A DNA stretch of 64,000 bases from Thalassospira sp. MCCC 1A01428 (GTDB taxonomy: Bacteria > Pseudomonadota > Alphaproteobacteria > Rhodospirillales > Thalassospiraceae). The stretch covers positions 1 to 64,000 of the forward strand of contig NZ_JFJZ01000026.1 in assembly GCF_002115825.1 (NCBI RefSeq), given 5' to 3'. The translations under genes were made by a program, and so were the position numbers. The notes below the pieces were generated by a model, which ran no database searches, was not told the DNA's origin, and was given only the letters and a program-made list of their open reading frames with translations. This document shows positions 55,085 through 64,000 of the stretch, in pieces (the first letter of the stretch is position 1; every line of letters starts with the position of its first letter).

Positions 55085-55833
55085 TTAAATATCCGATGGT
55101 ATATATAAACGGGGTCAAGTATAAGCTTCGCCAATCTGTACATTATTGGATGTGATTTTATGTTATGCTTTTTACCCATTTCTTTGCAGTGGTTCGAAAT
55201 TTTCTTTTTGTAGGAGTAAGATGATGTTATGGCTGTTGAGTGTATTCGAAAACTGGCGATTTTGAGCATATATCTTTTGGGCTTTTTGTTTTTTGAGTAA
55301 CAATCAAAGATAAATTCACCATCCCATGCTATTTTGTTTTTAACATTAAATTTTATCTCCTCAAATACTTCATTTCTAAAAAAGAATCCTTGTTGAAATA
55401 TGGTTGTTGCGTTGCTAATGTACCGTTCTTTCGAAAAAAAACTCGGGTAAATAGACCTTATTTCTTTCCCGTCAATGTCAATCAAGTTGCCCGCGAAAAA
55501 AAATAAATCTGTATTTTTACTTTTTTCCATTTTTTTGACTACTATTTTAAGAATGTCGGGGAATAACCGATCGTCCGCATTCAAAAAATAGTAATATCGA
55601 CCCTTTGCAACTGAAAATCCTTTATTTAGGCCATCTGCAGGCCCATCATCCTTTTCAAAAATGTGTTCAATATTTTTGTGCTGTCTTATAATTTCCTGAC
55701 TACCGTCAGTACTCCCTGCATCTATGATAATATGCTGTATCGAAACATCTTTTTGTTGTTGGACCGATTTTATACAGTCCTCAATAAAATCTTTCTGGTT
55801 AAAAGATAAGGTAACAATCGAAAAATCATACAT
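55081..55833 (-). CDS. glycosyltransferase family 2
   Basis: An inverting GT-A enzyme of 250 residues: FSIVTLSFNQKDFIEDCIKS, the nucleotide-binding IIDAGSTDGSQEII, and the metal-binding DxD region YYFLNADDRLFPD. The catalytic Asp is likely within AWDGEFIFDCYSK. A four-base overlap with the following family 4 gene indicates coupling. Confidence 0.9.
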   Translation of the reverse strand: MYDFSIVTLSFNQKDFIEDCIKSVQQQKDVSIQHIIIDAGSTDGSQEIIRQHKNIEHIFEKDDGPADGLNKGFSVAKGRYYYFLNADDRLFPDILKIVVKKMEKSKNTDLFFFAGNLIDIDGKEIRSIYPSFFSKERYISNATTIFQQGFFFRNEVFEEIKFNVKNKIAWDGEFIFDCYSKNKKPKRYMLKIASFRIHSTAITSSYSYKKKISNHCKEMGKKHNIKSHPIMYRLAKLILDPVYIYHRIFK

Positions 55834-55837
55834 TTTC

Positions 55838-57034
55838 TTATACTTCGCGTTTATTTATAAATATTGCGGCGCTTATCGCTAGAATGGTGATTCCATCAAC
55901 GTAAGTGGTTCCTCGAATTGTGCAAAAAATAATTCCAACTAAAAAGGTTGGGAGCCACGGAGATGAGTTACAGTAGAGATGTGTTTTAATTGCTTTAAAA
56001 ACCATGAAAAAATAAAAAAACAATCCAATTAATCCAAACTCAGTAGTGATTTTAAATAAAATTGATGATCCGTCTTCGTTATTAAGTTGAGGGAACATTA
56101 TGACGTTTGTTAAATTGTAATCTTGGTATGCTGTAGGCATATTCATAATTCCGTATCCAAAGGGATGATTTTTTAGCGTGAATAAACTAACATTGTATCC
56201 GTTTAAGAAAACTATTGAAGAAACATTTTCAACTAAAAATCCATTTTTTTGTAATATTCCATATAAAGTTTGATTCACGCGATCAGTTATTTCTGATGGC
56301 AGATAACTATATATACTTAAAACTAACCCAACAACAATTAACGACGATATGAGAAAATAAAATGGACTCTTTCTTTTTGATAAAATATATAAAAATATAC
56401 ATGTGAAAAATACGATCAAGAGTGTTGCTGATGGGCAGATGATTAATGTTAAAATAATCATCGCTATTGAAATAATTCCTAATTCCTTTTTAACCCAGGC
56501 ATAGTGACAAGTTAATAAATAAATGATCGGTGAGTAGCCTATTGCAAGCATGGATGGTTCCGGATATATACCAGTATAGCGTTCAGTTGGTAAAAAATAG
56601 TGTGGGTATGAATTTACTGTCGAATGTAATGTTTCTGCTATATTAATTCCGGAAGATATTTCAAATAATTGAAGCATAAAATTTATGAATACAAAAATTT
56701 TTATCGCTGCAGGAAGTTTTTTCAGTCCTAAGTGGAAGGAATTAGAAAAAGACAGTAACAGTAAAGGTACAATAAGCGCAGACATCCATGATTTTTGAAA
56801 TGAAAATAAGCTAACACCTATTTCATGGTTGTAAAGTAGAGATGTTATTGATAGTAACATAAAGAATATAGTTAATATTATATTTCTCTTTGATGTGGTT
56901 GACGTAATTAAAACAATTGGCGATAAAAACACATATATAGGTATCGTTATCGAGAATAAAGATATCTGAAGTGGCCATAAAAGTAAGCCTGAAGATAGAT
57001 AAATTGTTGATGCATTTTCTTTTGATATTTTCAT
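55838..57034 (-). CDS. Wzy-type polysaccharide polymerase
   Basis: A hydrophobic protein of 398 residues with about 11-12 membrane helices and one larger periplasmic loop (about 260-310). It has the low sequence conservation usual for Wzy. The loop carries YTGIYPEPSMLAIGYSP, which resembles the Glu-Pro-Ser signature of many polymerases. It lies between a family 2 and a family 4 transferase gene, the usual place for wzy. Confidence 0.8.
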   Translation of the reverse strand: MKISKENASTIYLSSGLLLWPLQISLFSITIPIYVFLSPIVLITSTTSKRNIILTIFFMLLSITSLLYNHEIGVSLFSFQKSWMSALIVPLLLLSFSNSFHLGLKKLPAAIKIFVFINFMLQLFEISSGINIAETLHSTVNSYPHYFLPTERYTGIYPEPSMLAIGYSPIIYLLTCHYAWVKKELGIISIAMIILTLIICPSATLLIVFFTCIFLYILSKRKSPFYFLISSLIVVGLVLSIYSYLPSEITDRVNQTLYGILQKNGFLVENVSSIVFLNGYNVSLFTLKNHPFGYGIMNMPTAYQDYNLTNVIMFPQLNNEDGSSILFKITTEFGLIGLFFYFFMVFKAIKTHLYCNSSPWLPTFLVGIIFCTIRGTTYVDGITILAISAAIFINKREV

Positions 57035-57035
57035 G

Positions 57036-58250
57036 TCAATTTCTGTTTAGAATTTTTCTATATAATGAAATATATTTTTGCGATGCTTCTGTGACGTCGA
57101 ATTTTCTCATAAATTCGCTTATATATGAGCGTTTATATTCTCCTGCTGGAAAATTATTTAACACCCATTCAATTCCATTTATAAGAGAAGTTGTACTATT
57201 ATTCTGAGCAAGATAACCGTTGAATTTGTGCTCTACGATATCTTCAAGACCTGTATCATCAAATGCTATGACGGGAGTTCCACTAGAAATCGCTTCAACT
57301 GCTGTTTTCCCGAAAGCTTCTTGAGTGGAAGGCATTAAATAACAATCGGCCATTGCATATATTTTTGAAAGTTCCTCATCGTTGCGAATTTTCCCAAAAT
57401 TGTAATCAAAAATCCCTTGTTCATTTGGTACTTCTCCAAATGAGTACAACTGTATTCCAAGTTTTTTCTTTATTTTTGATATTTTTTTTATATGAATATA
57501 TCCTTTGTATATAGCGTTCTGATTTATTGCTCCGCACAAAACTATTTTTCTGTCAGATTCTATTTTTAGTGTTTTGCGAGCTTTGTTTTTTTCTAAGTAT
57601 GGGAATAATTTTATATTTACCGAGTTGGCGATGTAGTGTGTTGATTTTCCTCTTTTTATGATATTAGTTTTTTTTGCTTCTTTTTCCAACCACTTGCTTA
57701 TAAAAACATAATGGATCTTATGAGTTATTTCATTCTTCTTTTCGTAAATTTGTGACGAAATGTCGTTGGTTTTCGGTGCTCTTAGAATACGGCAATTGCC
57801 ACATCCCGTTATATAATTGCTACAATTTAGAGAATAATGGCAACCGCCGGTGAAGGGCCACATGTCTCTGACTGTCCATACTATCGGAGTGTTGATTTTC
57901 TTAATGTCATTAATACTAATCATGGAGTTGTTTATCCAGTGAAGGTGAACTATATCCGGATTTTCTTTTTCGATCAGCCTTAATAAATTTATACCGTATC
58001 GTCCCGTGGAAAATAGATCTCTTTTTCTGGGCGCATACGGTAGTAATCTTAATTTCTCAATTCGAGACTTTCTGGTTAATAATTCTGGGTTTATGAAAAT
58101 TTCATTTTCGTTATTATTTATATTTCCCGGTGATGTAAAAATAGATTCTATTCCTTCTGTTATTAGTGCTTTGTGTAACCAATATGCGCCCCTTCCAGCT
58201 CCACTGTAAATATCAGCTCCACTAACATGTAAAATTTTAATTTTTGTCAT
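57036..58250 (-). CDS. glycosyltransferase family 4 (WcaC-like)
   Basis: A 404-residue enzyme with the WcaC-type middle signature: HLHWINNSMI, VWTVRDMWPFTGGCHYSLNC and GCGNC. The donor-binding region is STQEAFGKTAVEAISSGTPVIAFDDTG. It starts SGADIYSGAGRGAYWLHKAL, an N-terminal glycine-rich loop. It is AT-rich and overlaps the methyltransferase upstream by four bases. Confidence 0.88.
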   Translation of the reverse strand: MTKIKILHVSGADIYSGAGRGAYWLHKALITEGIESIFTSPGNINNNENEIFINPELLTRKSRIEKLRLLPYAPRKRDLFSTGRYGINLLRLIEKENPDIVHLHWINNSMISINDIKKINTPIVWTVRDMWPFTGGCHYSLNCSNYITGCGNCRILRAPKTNDISSQIYEKKNEITHKIHYVFISKWLEKEAKKTNIIKRGKSTHYIANSVNIKLFPYLEKNKARKTLKIESDRKIVLCGAINQNAIYKGYIHIKKISKIKKKLGIQLYSFGEVPNEQGIFDYNFGKIRNDEELSKIYAMADCYLMPSTQEAFGKTAVEAISSGTPVIAFDDTGLEDIVEHKFNGYLAQNNSTTSLINGIEWVLNNFPAGEYKRSYISEFMRKFDVTEASQKYISLYRKILNRN

Positions 58251-58894
58251 GTTCTTTTTTCTAATACAAAAAAATGATGGTATGGGTTTAGCGGTGCTCT
58301 GTAACTTTTTTTTATAATAGCTATCTCGCTAATATCATTTTCGATTTTTTTCAAAGGGTATTCTTTTTTGTTTATTTCCCAGTAATGTTGCCCATCAAAT
58401 TTGTGTTCTTTTCTTTTTTGGAATATTTTTTTTATCTGAAGATTCAATTTTAATCCTCTTGGTAGTTTTGCTTGAAGGGGATAAACTATTTCAGCGTCTG
58501 GTAAGCTAATTATTATCTTTTTTCTAGAAACACGGATCATTTCTTTAAGTGCGATCAGACTATCCTGGTATTTCACGTGTTCTAGCATTTGAAAAGCACA
58601 GCAAACATCAAATGAATTATCACTAAGTGGAATATTCGTTGCTGATGCGATAATATCTGGATGTGTATCTTCTACGTAATCTAACGTAGTTACATTAATT
58701 CTGTCCATATTTAATAAAGTTTTAAGTAAGCCATTTCCTGGTCCGATTTCGAGAACAGTGTTAGGTTCTATTTTCGTTATTTCATTTATTTGATGCCAGA
58801 TACTGGCCCACCTTTCGGGAGTTAAATATTTCGAGAATTTGTAATGATCAGATAAAACTTGGGCTTCATATTTCTTATACATATTCTTTCTCAT
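58247..58894 (-). CDS. class I SAM-dependent methyltransferase
   Basis: A 215-residue Methyltransf_11 type protein with NTVLEIGPGNGLLKTLL (motif I), VTTLDYVEDTHPDII, and DVCCAFQMLEHVKYQDSL. It overlaps the flippase gene at its 5' end (about 20 bases, or fewer if Met5 is the start) and the family 4 gene at its 3' end. It likely methylates a sugar of the repeat unit. Confidence 0.85.
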   Translation of the reverse strand: MRKNMYKKYEAQVLSDHYKFSKYLTPERWASIWHQINEITKIEPNTVLEIGPGNGLLKTLLNMDRINVTTLDYVEDTHPDIIASATNIPLSDNSFDVCCAFQMLEHVKYQDSLIALKEMIRVSRKKIIISLPDAEIVYPLQAKLPRGLKLNLQIKKIFQKRKEHKFDGQHYWEINKKEYPLKKIENDISEIAIIKKSYRAPLNPYHHFFVLEKRT

Positions 58895-60113
58895 GGTTTT
58901 TCAACTCCCTATATCCCCATGTTATTAATATAACGTAAAAAAACGCGGAGGTCAGTGAGTATAATTCAATAGTTGTCATTGGGTTATATTCAAAATAGAA
59001 ACATGCGGCTAAAGAAAATAATTTTACAACAGTTCCTGTTGCTTCATATATAAATAATTGTTTTTGTTTGTGTATTGTGGTGAGGCTAGCTACGATAGGT
59101 TTGTTTATGACCATAAACACTAGCCATATTACAAGCGCAGATGCGTACTTACCTGAATTTATCCATACTTCGCCAAATACTATGCGATATATTTCAGGGG
59201 AAAATATATAAATAAAAACCGCCATTGGTAGTGATGCTAAAAGCAAAAATACTGTTACCTTTTTTAAGGCTTTATTTTTTGTTTCGCGGGAATCATTTGA
59301 CGATGTTAAGTGTGAGTAGTATATTTGAAAGGTCGCTGTTGCAATTATATTAACTGGAATAAATAGCGTGTTCATTGCCATTGCATAATAGCCAGTTTGT
59401 TCTTTAGATGAAGTTATGCTTAAAAAGAAGAGTGGAAGTGAAATCGAAACGATGCTTAGAAGTTGTTGCGGCGTTCTGTATATTATTAAATCTTTATTTT
59501 CCATTATTGTCTGGATTTGTTTTTTAAACGTTGGCTTAGAAAAATAATAATTTTGTGTGTGTGTGATAAAGGTAACTATTTGTATTGTTTGAGATATTAG
59601 TGTTGCTGTTATTAGAGTGAAAAAGGTGTTTGAGATTAGTGATCCAAATATTTTTATTGAACTTGAAGATATTGATGCTACAATGTTAGATTTTGGAATT
59701 AATTTTAAATTTTTTGTTTTTATGGCGATGCTAGTGTATATGTTTATATGGCTAGAAAATATTATGTAAATTGGAAGTGCTGCAATCCATATGGCGTGTT
59801 CGGTGTTTATTTTTTTATCTTCCATGTAGAAATAAATGCATAACGTTACAAGTGTTAGTATGGAAAATACATATGAAATATTTTGTGCTGTTTTTATAAG
59901 GACGAATGTTTTTTCATGATTTTTTTCTAAAGGTATTCCGAGAGGTAAAGATAGAGTTGCACAAGAAGAAATGATCTCACCCACTGAAATAAAGTAACTT
60001 AATTCTCCTATTGATGATGGTTCATAAATTCTTGAAATAATTGGTAGTGACGCAAAGATAATTATCTTTGACGTGGCATTACCAATTATGAGTGATAACC
60101 AGGAAAAAATCAT
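58875..60113 (-). CDS. polysaccharide flippase (Wzx)
   Basis: A membrane protein of about 412 residues with 12-14 helices. It begins MIFSWLSLIIGNATSKIIIFASLPIISRIYEPSSIGELSYF, the Wzx/PST N-terminal pattern. A longer reading exists upstream but overlaps the sugar transferase gene and is not protein-like. It is strongly AT-rich while the transferase gene 20 bases upstream is GC-rich, so the cassette border falls between them. Confidence 0.88.
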   Translation of the reverse strand: MIFSWLSLIIGNATSKIIIFASLPIISRIYEPSSIGELSYFISVGEIISSCATLSLPLGIPLEKNHEKTFVLIKTAQNISYVFSILTLVTLCIYFYMEDKKINTEHAIWIAALPIYIIFSSHINIYTSIAIKTKNLKLIPKSNIVASISSSSIKIFGSLISNTFFTLITATLISQTIQIVTFITHTQNYYFSKPTFKKQIQTIMENKDLIIYRTPQQLLSIVSISLPLFFLSITSSKEQTGYYAMAMNTLFIPVNIIATATFQIYYSHLTSSNDSRETKNKALKKVTVFLLLASLPMAVFIYIFSPEIYRIVFGEVWINSGKYASALVIWLVFMVINKPIVASLTTIHKQKQLFIYEATGTVVKLFSLAACFYFEYNPMTTIELYSLTSAFFYVILITWGYRELKNHEKEYV

Positions 60114-60133
60114 TTTTCTTACTGCTAAGGGGG

Positions 60134-61540
60134 TTAGTAAGCATTCCGGTGAACAAACCCGTTCACCAAGGTCATAAACATAATTCGCAAATCCAGCCAC
60201 GGCGACCAGTTCTGGATATAATACATATCGTGCAGTACACGCTGGCGCATTTTTTCATCCGTGTCGGTTTCGCCGCGCCAGCCGTTGATCTGGGCCCAGC
60301 CGGTGATGCCGGGCTTGACCCGGTGGCGGGCGAAATAGCCATCAATACGGGTACGGTAAAGTTCGTTATGGGCTGTGGCGTGGGGCCGGGGGCCGACGAG
60401 CGACATATCGCCGCGCAGCACGTTGAAAAGTTGTGGCAGCTCGTCCAGGCTGGTTTTGCGCAGGAACGCGCCCAGGGGCGTAATGCGCGGGTCGTTGCGC
60501 CGCGCCTGTTGCACTTTTTCCGGTGTATCGGTCATTTTATCCACATACATGGAGCGAAATTTCATCACGCGGATTGTCTCGCCATTAAAGCCGTGGCGCA
60601 ACTGCGCAAATAGCACCGGCCCCCGGCTGGTGAGTTTTACCGCAATGGCAATACCCAGCATGAGCGGGGAAAGGAGCGTAAGGGCAATCGCGCCGAGCAC
60701 CATATCTTCGAGCCGTTTAACCCACCAGCCCCGCTCGCCAAAAGGCCGCATGGCCCGGCGCAAAAAGGGCAGGCCCGCCAGAATAACCCATTCGCTGGCA
60801 ACATCCCCCGCCTGGCCTTCGTTCAGGTCTGAAATTTCAACCAGGTCTGATGAAATGGCACCAACATCATCAAGAATATCGGCATAGCGGATTTTGTCGC
60901 TGGAGCTTACAGCCATCACCACAATATCGGGCCTGGCCTCGCGCATTTCCCACAGCGCATCACGCAGGCTTTCTTCTGCGTGGTCATCCTGAACGATCCT
61001 GCAGTTATGGACAATCGAGAACTGGTGGCTTTCGGCCCGCGCCCGAAGCTGTGAGATCACCAGGGGTTCCGGTGCGCTGGAAACAAGCGCGATCCGGGGC
61101 CGAAAATGGCCCGCAATGCCCTTGCGCCGCAGCCAGATGAAAACGCCAACCCGCAATGCAAGCAGCAATCCCGTTCCCGCAAGCAGCGAGTACCCGGTCC
61201 ATAAGCGTGAAAAATCCTCGGATACTTTTGCAAAATAGGCGAAGACCAGCAACAGGGCGTAGGTCCCCAATTGTGCCGTAAGCAGGCGGAACAGGCCAAT
61301 TTGCATGGTTTCGGGGTTAAGCGTTGCATAGCCCCGGATCAGCACCATGACCATTAAATAAAGCAGGGGCGCCATGAAGGTGGGAACAAGAAAGCCATCA
61401 GGGGGAAAGAAGGCGTCAAATCGCAAAAACGAAGCAATCATCGCGCCGAGCAACAGGACGATGACATCGCCCAGTGCAAAAAGGTCGCGTAGAATTGCCT
61501 GATTTCTGCTGTGTGTTAACACCCAGCAATCCCCCATCAT
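60134..61540 (-). CDS. WcaJ-like undecaprenyl-phosphate hexose-1-phosphate transferase
   Basis: An initiating sugar-phosphate transferase of 468 residues. The N-terminal half has several membrane helices and a CoA-binding-like domain. The C-terminal bacterial sugar transferase domain has GPVLFAQLRHGFNGETIRVMKFRSM, then LRKTSLDELPQLFNVLRGDMSLVGPRP and RVKPGITGWAQINGWRGETD. It transfers hexose-1-phosphate (usually glucose) from UDP-sugar to undecaprenyl phosphate. It is the first gene of the block, with ordinary genome composition. Confidence 0.94.
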   Translation of the reverse strand: MMGDCWVLTHSRNQAILRDLFALGDVIVLLLGAMIASFLRFDAFFPPDGFLVPTFMAPLLYLMVMVLIRGYATLNPETMQIGLFRLLTAQLGTYALLLVFAYFAKVSEDFSRLWTGYSLLAGTGLLLALRVGVFIWLRRKGIAGHFRPRIALVSSAPEPLVISQLRARAESHQFSIVHNCRIVQDDHAEESLRDALWEMREARPDIVVMAVSSSDKIRYADILDDVGAISSDLVEISDLNEGQAGDVASEWVILAGLPFLRRAMRPFGERGWWVKRLEDMVLGAIALTLLSPLMLGIAIAVKLTSRGPVLFAQLRHGFNGETIRVMKFRSMYVDKMTDTPEKVQQARRNDPRITPLGAFLRKTSLDELPQLFNVLRGDMSLVGPRPHATAHNELYRTRIDGYFARHRVKPGITGWAQINGWRGETDTDEKMRQRVLHDMYYIQNWSPWLDLRIMFMTLVNGFVHRNAY

Positions 61541-61940
61541 TGCCGTGCGGCCATTGATGAGCCGCCGTTATTTATGTCCCACTATACGATCAGTAAGGCG
61601 TGTTAATACGCACCCGACCGTAATGTTCATGCAACCAGTGTCCCAAAGACTGGTCGAACGTATAATCCTTCTTAATGACGTGCGTAGCAAGCTGACACTG
61701 CAAAAGGAACTGTCCAAAGGAATAGGTGGGGCAAAATTGCAGCCCGGTTTACCGCCAGAGCAGATGTAGGCGGCATGTGACATTGATTTAAGCTATTGTA
61801 ACCAATTGCTTTATCATACCGATCAGCAGGTGAAATTTGCCATGGTGTAACAGAAATATTTAATATTTAAAATGAGCTGCGGCGGTTAATTTTGACCATT
61901 GAGTCAGGATCGGGCGAATCCGCGATGCGTCGCGGGCCGG
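61541..61940. other. intergenic region upstream of the capsule block
   Basis: About 400 bases. Two overlapping short frames here are not protein-like. The region should carry the minus-strand promoter of the capsule block. No palindrome, JUMPstart element or terminator was recognised. Confidence 0.4.
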
Positions 61941-62432
61941 TTAACCGGCTTTGCGAACGATTCCGGCAATCAGGATACCAGCCAGAACCCCGCCCAGGCT
62001 TGCAATCATGTCTGCCAGAGATGCAATACGTCCATTGCCAAAATGGGCCTGCAAAAGTTCCAGCCCTGGTGCGCCAAGGGCGACCACAAGAACAAGGAAA
62101 ACGCTGAGCATGCGACGGCCACACACCATGATGGGCCAAAATGCCATGGCGGCAAAAACGCTGACATGAACAACCTTATCGAGGTTATGTTTGTCGGTAA
62201 CGGCGTATCGGCGTTCGATCCCGGCATAAGCAATTACAACCAGCCCACATACCCACAAAAGCAGCAAAATAACCCGATAACGATAAAGCCAGTCTTTAAG
62301 CTGAAGCATAAACCCGGCCGTTTTTGGGGGAGTGTTTTGGGTATCCAATGATTCAGCCAAATGTGTTGTTGCCGTTGATGCGCCAGAAGGGTTTGTTGCA
62401 TGGTGCGACACATGCGCTGGTTGCTCGAGCAT
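61941..62432 (-). CDS. VanZ-like family membrane protein
   Basis: A 163-residue protein with four helices after a polar Ser/Ala/Thr-rich N-terminus. The VanZ-like pattern is seen in HNLDKVVHVSVFAAMAFWPIM, GAPGLELLQAHFGNGRIASLADMIASLGGVLAG, which includes the conserved Asp/Glu and Gly residues. VanZ relatives occur in cell-envelope contexts, but function outside glycopeptide resistance is unclear. The start at Met12 has AGGA upstream. Confidence 0.8.
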   Translation of the reverse strand: MLEQPAHVSHHATNPSGASTATTHLAESLDTQNTPPKTAGFMLQLKDWLYRYRVILLLLWVCGLVVIAYAGIERRYAVTDKHNLDKVVHVSVFAAMAFWPIMVCGRRMLSVFLVLVVALGAPGLELLQAHFGNGRIASLADMIASLGGVLAGILIAGIVRKAG

Positions 62433-62570
62433 GGGGGACATCCTGAAAGTGCCGGATATGCACAATCCGGATTATTGCACGGCGATATTATTTTAAAGCC
62501 CAACAGCAATACATCACGCCAGACAGAGCATCAACCATGATCCGGGATAGGAGCTATCAGGCAACTGGCT

Positions 62571-63362
62571 TTACCCGTCGCTGGGATGCTGTGGGGCAAA
62601 GTGCCCGCCAAGCTGGTAACTTTCGCCCGGATGGGTGAATTTTGCCACTGTAATGGGGGTGCCGTGAAACCAGGTGCGCCGATGTAATACCAGGCACGGT
62701 GCGCCGTGGGCGATATCCAGGCGTTTGGCGGTGGTGTTATCTGCTGCTATTGCTTCGATCAAATGCTGGGCATCTGAATAGGGGGCGTTGGCCAAAAGCC
62801 AGGCCGCAGCGGTAATATCCCTGAAATCCTGTTGGGCAAAGGCCGGGGCGGCGGCAAGGTTAACCCAGCGGTCCTCGACCTGAACAGGAACATTTTCTTC
62901 GCGGTGCAGACAGACAAAATGGCACAGCGATGCCCCCGGTGTCAGACCAAACCGGGTTGCAAGGGGGGCATCGGCGGCCACGGTATCAAAGGTTATAATT
63001 TCGCTATCATGGCGGTGCCCGCGGGCGCGAATATCGCGGTCAATTGCGCGAATTTCCAATATCGGTGATTGCCCTTTGCGATCGGCAACATAGGTGCCGG
63101 CCCCTCTGGTGCGGGTTAAAACGCCTTCCGCCACCAGTTCGCGCAAGGCGCGGTTTACCGTCATGCGCGATGCCCGAAAAACCCGGACCAGCTCCATTTC
63201 GGTTGGAATTTGCTGGCCGGAAATCCAATGCCCGGAAATGACATTGCGCGCCAGTACCCGTTTGATCTGGGCATAAAGCGGGCCATTACCATCAAGGGTC
63301 AGGTTGGTAGCGGACAGCGTTGCAGGCAAATCCTGGGTCAAGAAACGGGCCTTTTTCGTCAT
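62571..63362 (-). CDS. hutC: histidine utilization repressor
   Basis: A GntR-family repressor of the HutC/FarR group, 263 residues. The N-terminal winged helix is QIPTEMELVRVFRASRMTVNRALRELVAEGVLTRTRGAGTYV. The C-terminal UTRA ligand domain follows, with the urocanate-responsive layout. It is divergent from hutH with an operator between them. The ATG start (MTKKARF) was preferred to a GTG five codons upstream. Confidence 0.9.
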   Translation of the reverse strand: MTKKARFLTQDLPATLSATNLTLDGNGPLYAQIKRVLARNVISGHWISGQQIPTEMELVRVFRASRMTVNRALRELVAEGVLTRTRGAGTYVADRKGQSPILEIRAIDRDIRARGHRHDSEIITFDTVAADAPLATRFGLTPGASLCHFVCLHREENVPVQVEDRWVNLAAAPAFAQQDFRDITAAAWLLANAPYSDAQHLIEAIAADNTTAKRLDIAHGAPCLVLHRRTWFHGTPITVAKFTHPGESYQLGGHFAPQHPSDG

Positions 63363-63544
63363 ATCTGATGTTGCCACCGGCGTAAAAGGGGCAATCGAAC
63401 CAGGGAGCTAAACACGATTTCGTTAAATGTATAGATCTTTTGTCTGCGTGTAATGCCGGGAAATGTCAAAAATATCGCAATATTCAGGCATTTTCCCCCG
63501 AAAACCTTTCTCTTGCCAAGTTGACAAAGAGCGATTTATAGATT

Positions 63545-63554
63545 TGTATATACA
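63545..63554. promoter_or_regulatory. HutC-type operator
   Basis: TGTATATACA, inside TTTGTATATACAT, is a perfect palindrome between hutC and hutH and matches the GntR/HutC TGTATATACA class. A half-site ATGTATAGAT lies at about 63426-63435. Repression of both hut genes until urocanate appears is expected. Confidence 0.75.
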
Positions 63555-63675
63555 TATTGGATCAAAAGAAGGCCTTTGGCCCGGCAATTTGCCGGCGGGG
63601 GTCTATTGATGCCGGTTATGACGTCGTAATCACCGTGCCCCAAACAGGGCCTTAACCTGCCGATGGTGAAAAATC

Positions 63676-64000
63676 ATGGAAACGATCAAGCTAATCCCGG
63701 GTGAATTGACACTGGCCCAATTGCGCAAAATTGCCGCTGGCAATGTGCAGATCGATATTGACGATGCCTGCCGGGAGCGGGTTGTTATCGCCGCCGGCAC
63801 GGTGGAAGAAGTGTTGAAACGCGGCAAAAGCGTTTATGGCATCAATACCGGCTTTGGCCTGATGGCAAAAACCCGCATTGATGAAGACAGCCTGCGCGAT
63901 TTGCAGCGCAATCTGGTGCTCTCGCACTGCACCGGCACGGGGGATCCGCTGTCTGATGCGGTGGTACGGCTGGTTCTGGCATTAAAAATCACCAGCCTTG
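63676..64000 (+). CDS. hutH: histidine ammonia-lyase (5' part)
   Basis: The first 108 codons of HutH, cut by the window end. It starts METIKLIPGELTLAQLRKIA and continues with SVYGINTGFGLMAKTRIDEDSLRDLQRNLVLSHCTGTGDPLSD, the conserved N-terminal region including the catalytic Tyr of the YGINTGFG loop. The MIO-forming Ala-Ser-Gly lies beyond the edge. HutH deaminates histidine to urocanate. Confidence 0.95.
   Translation, partial: METIKLIPGELTLAQLRKIAAGNVQIDIDDACRERVVIAAGTVEEVLKRGKSVYGINTGFGLMAKTRIDEDSLRDLQRNLVLSHCTGTGDPLSDAVVRLVLALKITSL

Overview
The window looks like a chromosomal segment of a marine-type alphaproteobacterium. The trpB-trpA-accD-folC block, the short zf-CHCC zinc protein and the general protein character suggest a Rhodospirillales member such as Thalassospira. 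That assignment is from protein recognition, not a search. Housekeeping genes are moderately GC-rich. Two glycan blocks are strikingly AT-rich and look horizontally acquired.

Layout. 1-16.6 kb is core: an aldo/keto reductase, dapB, an orphan periplasmic binding protein, polA, a membrane protein, the folC/accD/trpA/trpB block, a zinc-ribbon protein, an ABC ATPase, a lipoprotein lipase-like hydrolase and a HAMP-cyclase protein with altered active-site residues. A tRNA-Arg(CCG) at 16.8 kb borders the first glycan block (17.0-24.25 kb): asnB, two GT4 glycosyltransferases, two methyltransferases and a flippase. This block ends in a short, probably 5'-truncated gene and an 11-bp repeat of the tRNA 3' end. 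24.3-33.6 kb is metabolic: a nucleosidase, a ThDP enzyme, a FadR-type regulator, a NIPSNAP protein, an AEC transporter, a TctCBA tricarboxylate-type transporter and 5-dehydro-4-deoxyglucarate dehydratase. Palindromes TTGTCTGACAA shared by the regulator and transporter promoters suggest one sugar-diacid regulon.

34-61.5 kb is an envelope and exopolysaccharide region. It has an SH3-type protein, a PPP phosphatase, a short Wza-like exporter, an outer-membrane beta-barrel, a secreted Ala-rich protein built from 15-residue repeats, a frameshifted relative of that protein, a small helical protein, a Wzc-like tyrosine kinase and an O-antigen ligase/polymerase-like protein. These are followed by a tandem pair of GDP-fucose-synthase-like proteins that have lost every catalytic residue. 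Then come genuine fcl-gmd-manC and a second, AT-rich assembly block (methyltransferases, four GTs, Wzy, Wzx) closed by a GC-rich WcaJ-like initiating transferase. The glycan is probably fucose-containing, started by the WcaJ-like enzyme, flipped by Wzx, polymerised by Wzy and exported through Wzc/Wza.

61.9-64 kb carries a VanZ-like protein, the histidine-utilisation repressor hutC, a HutC-type operator and the start of hutH.

The most unusual items are the degenerate Fcl-like tandem pair with a duplicated 141-nt leader, the 15-residue-repeat secreted protein inside the export operon, the cyclase with replaced metal and base-recognition residues, the manC scar that records cassette exchange, and the three-site FadR-type regulon.
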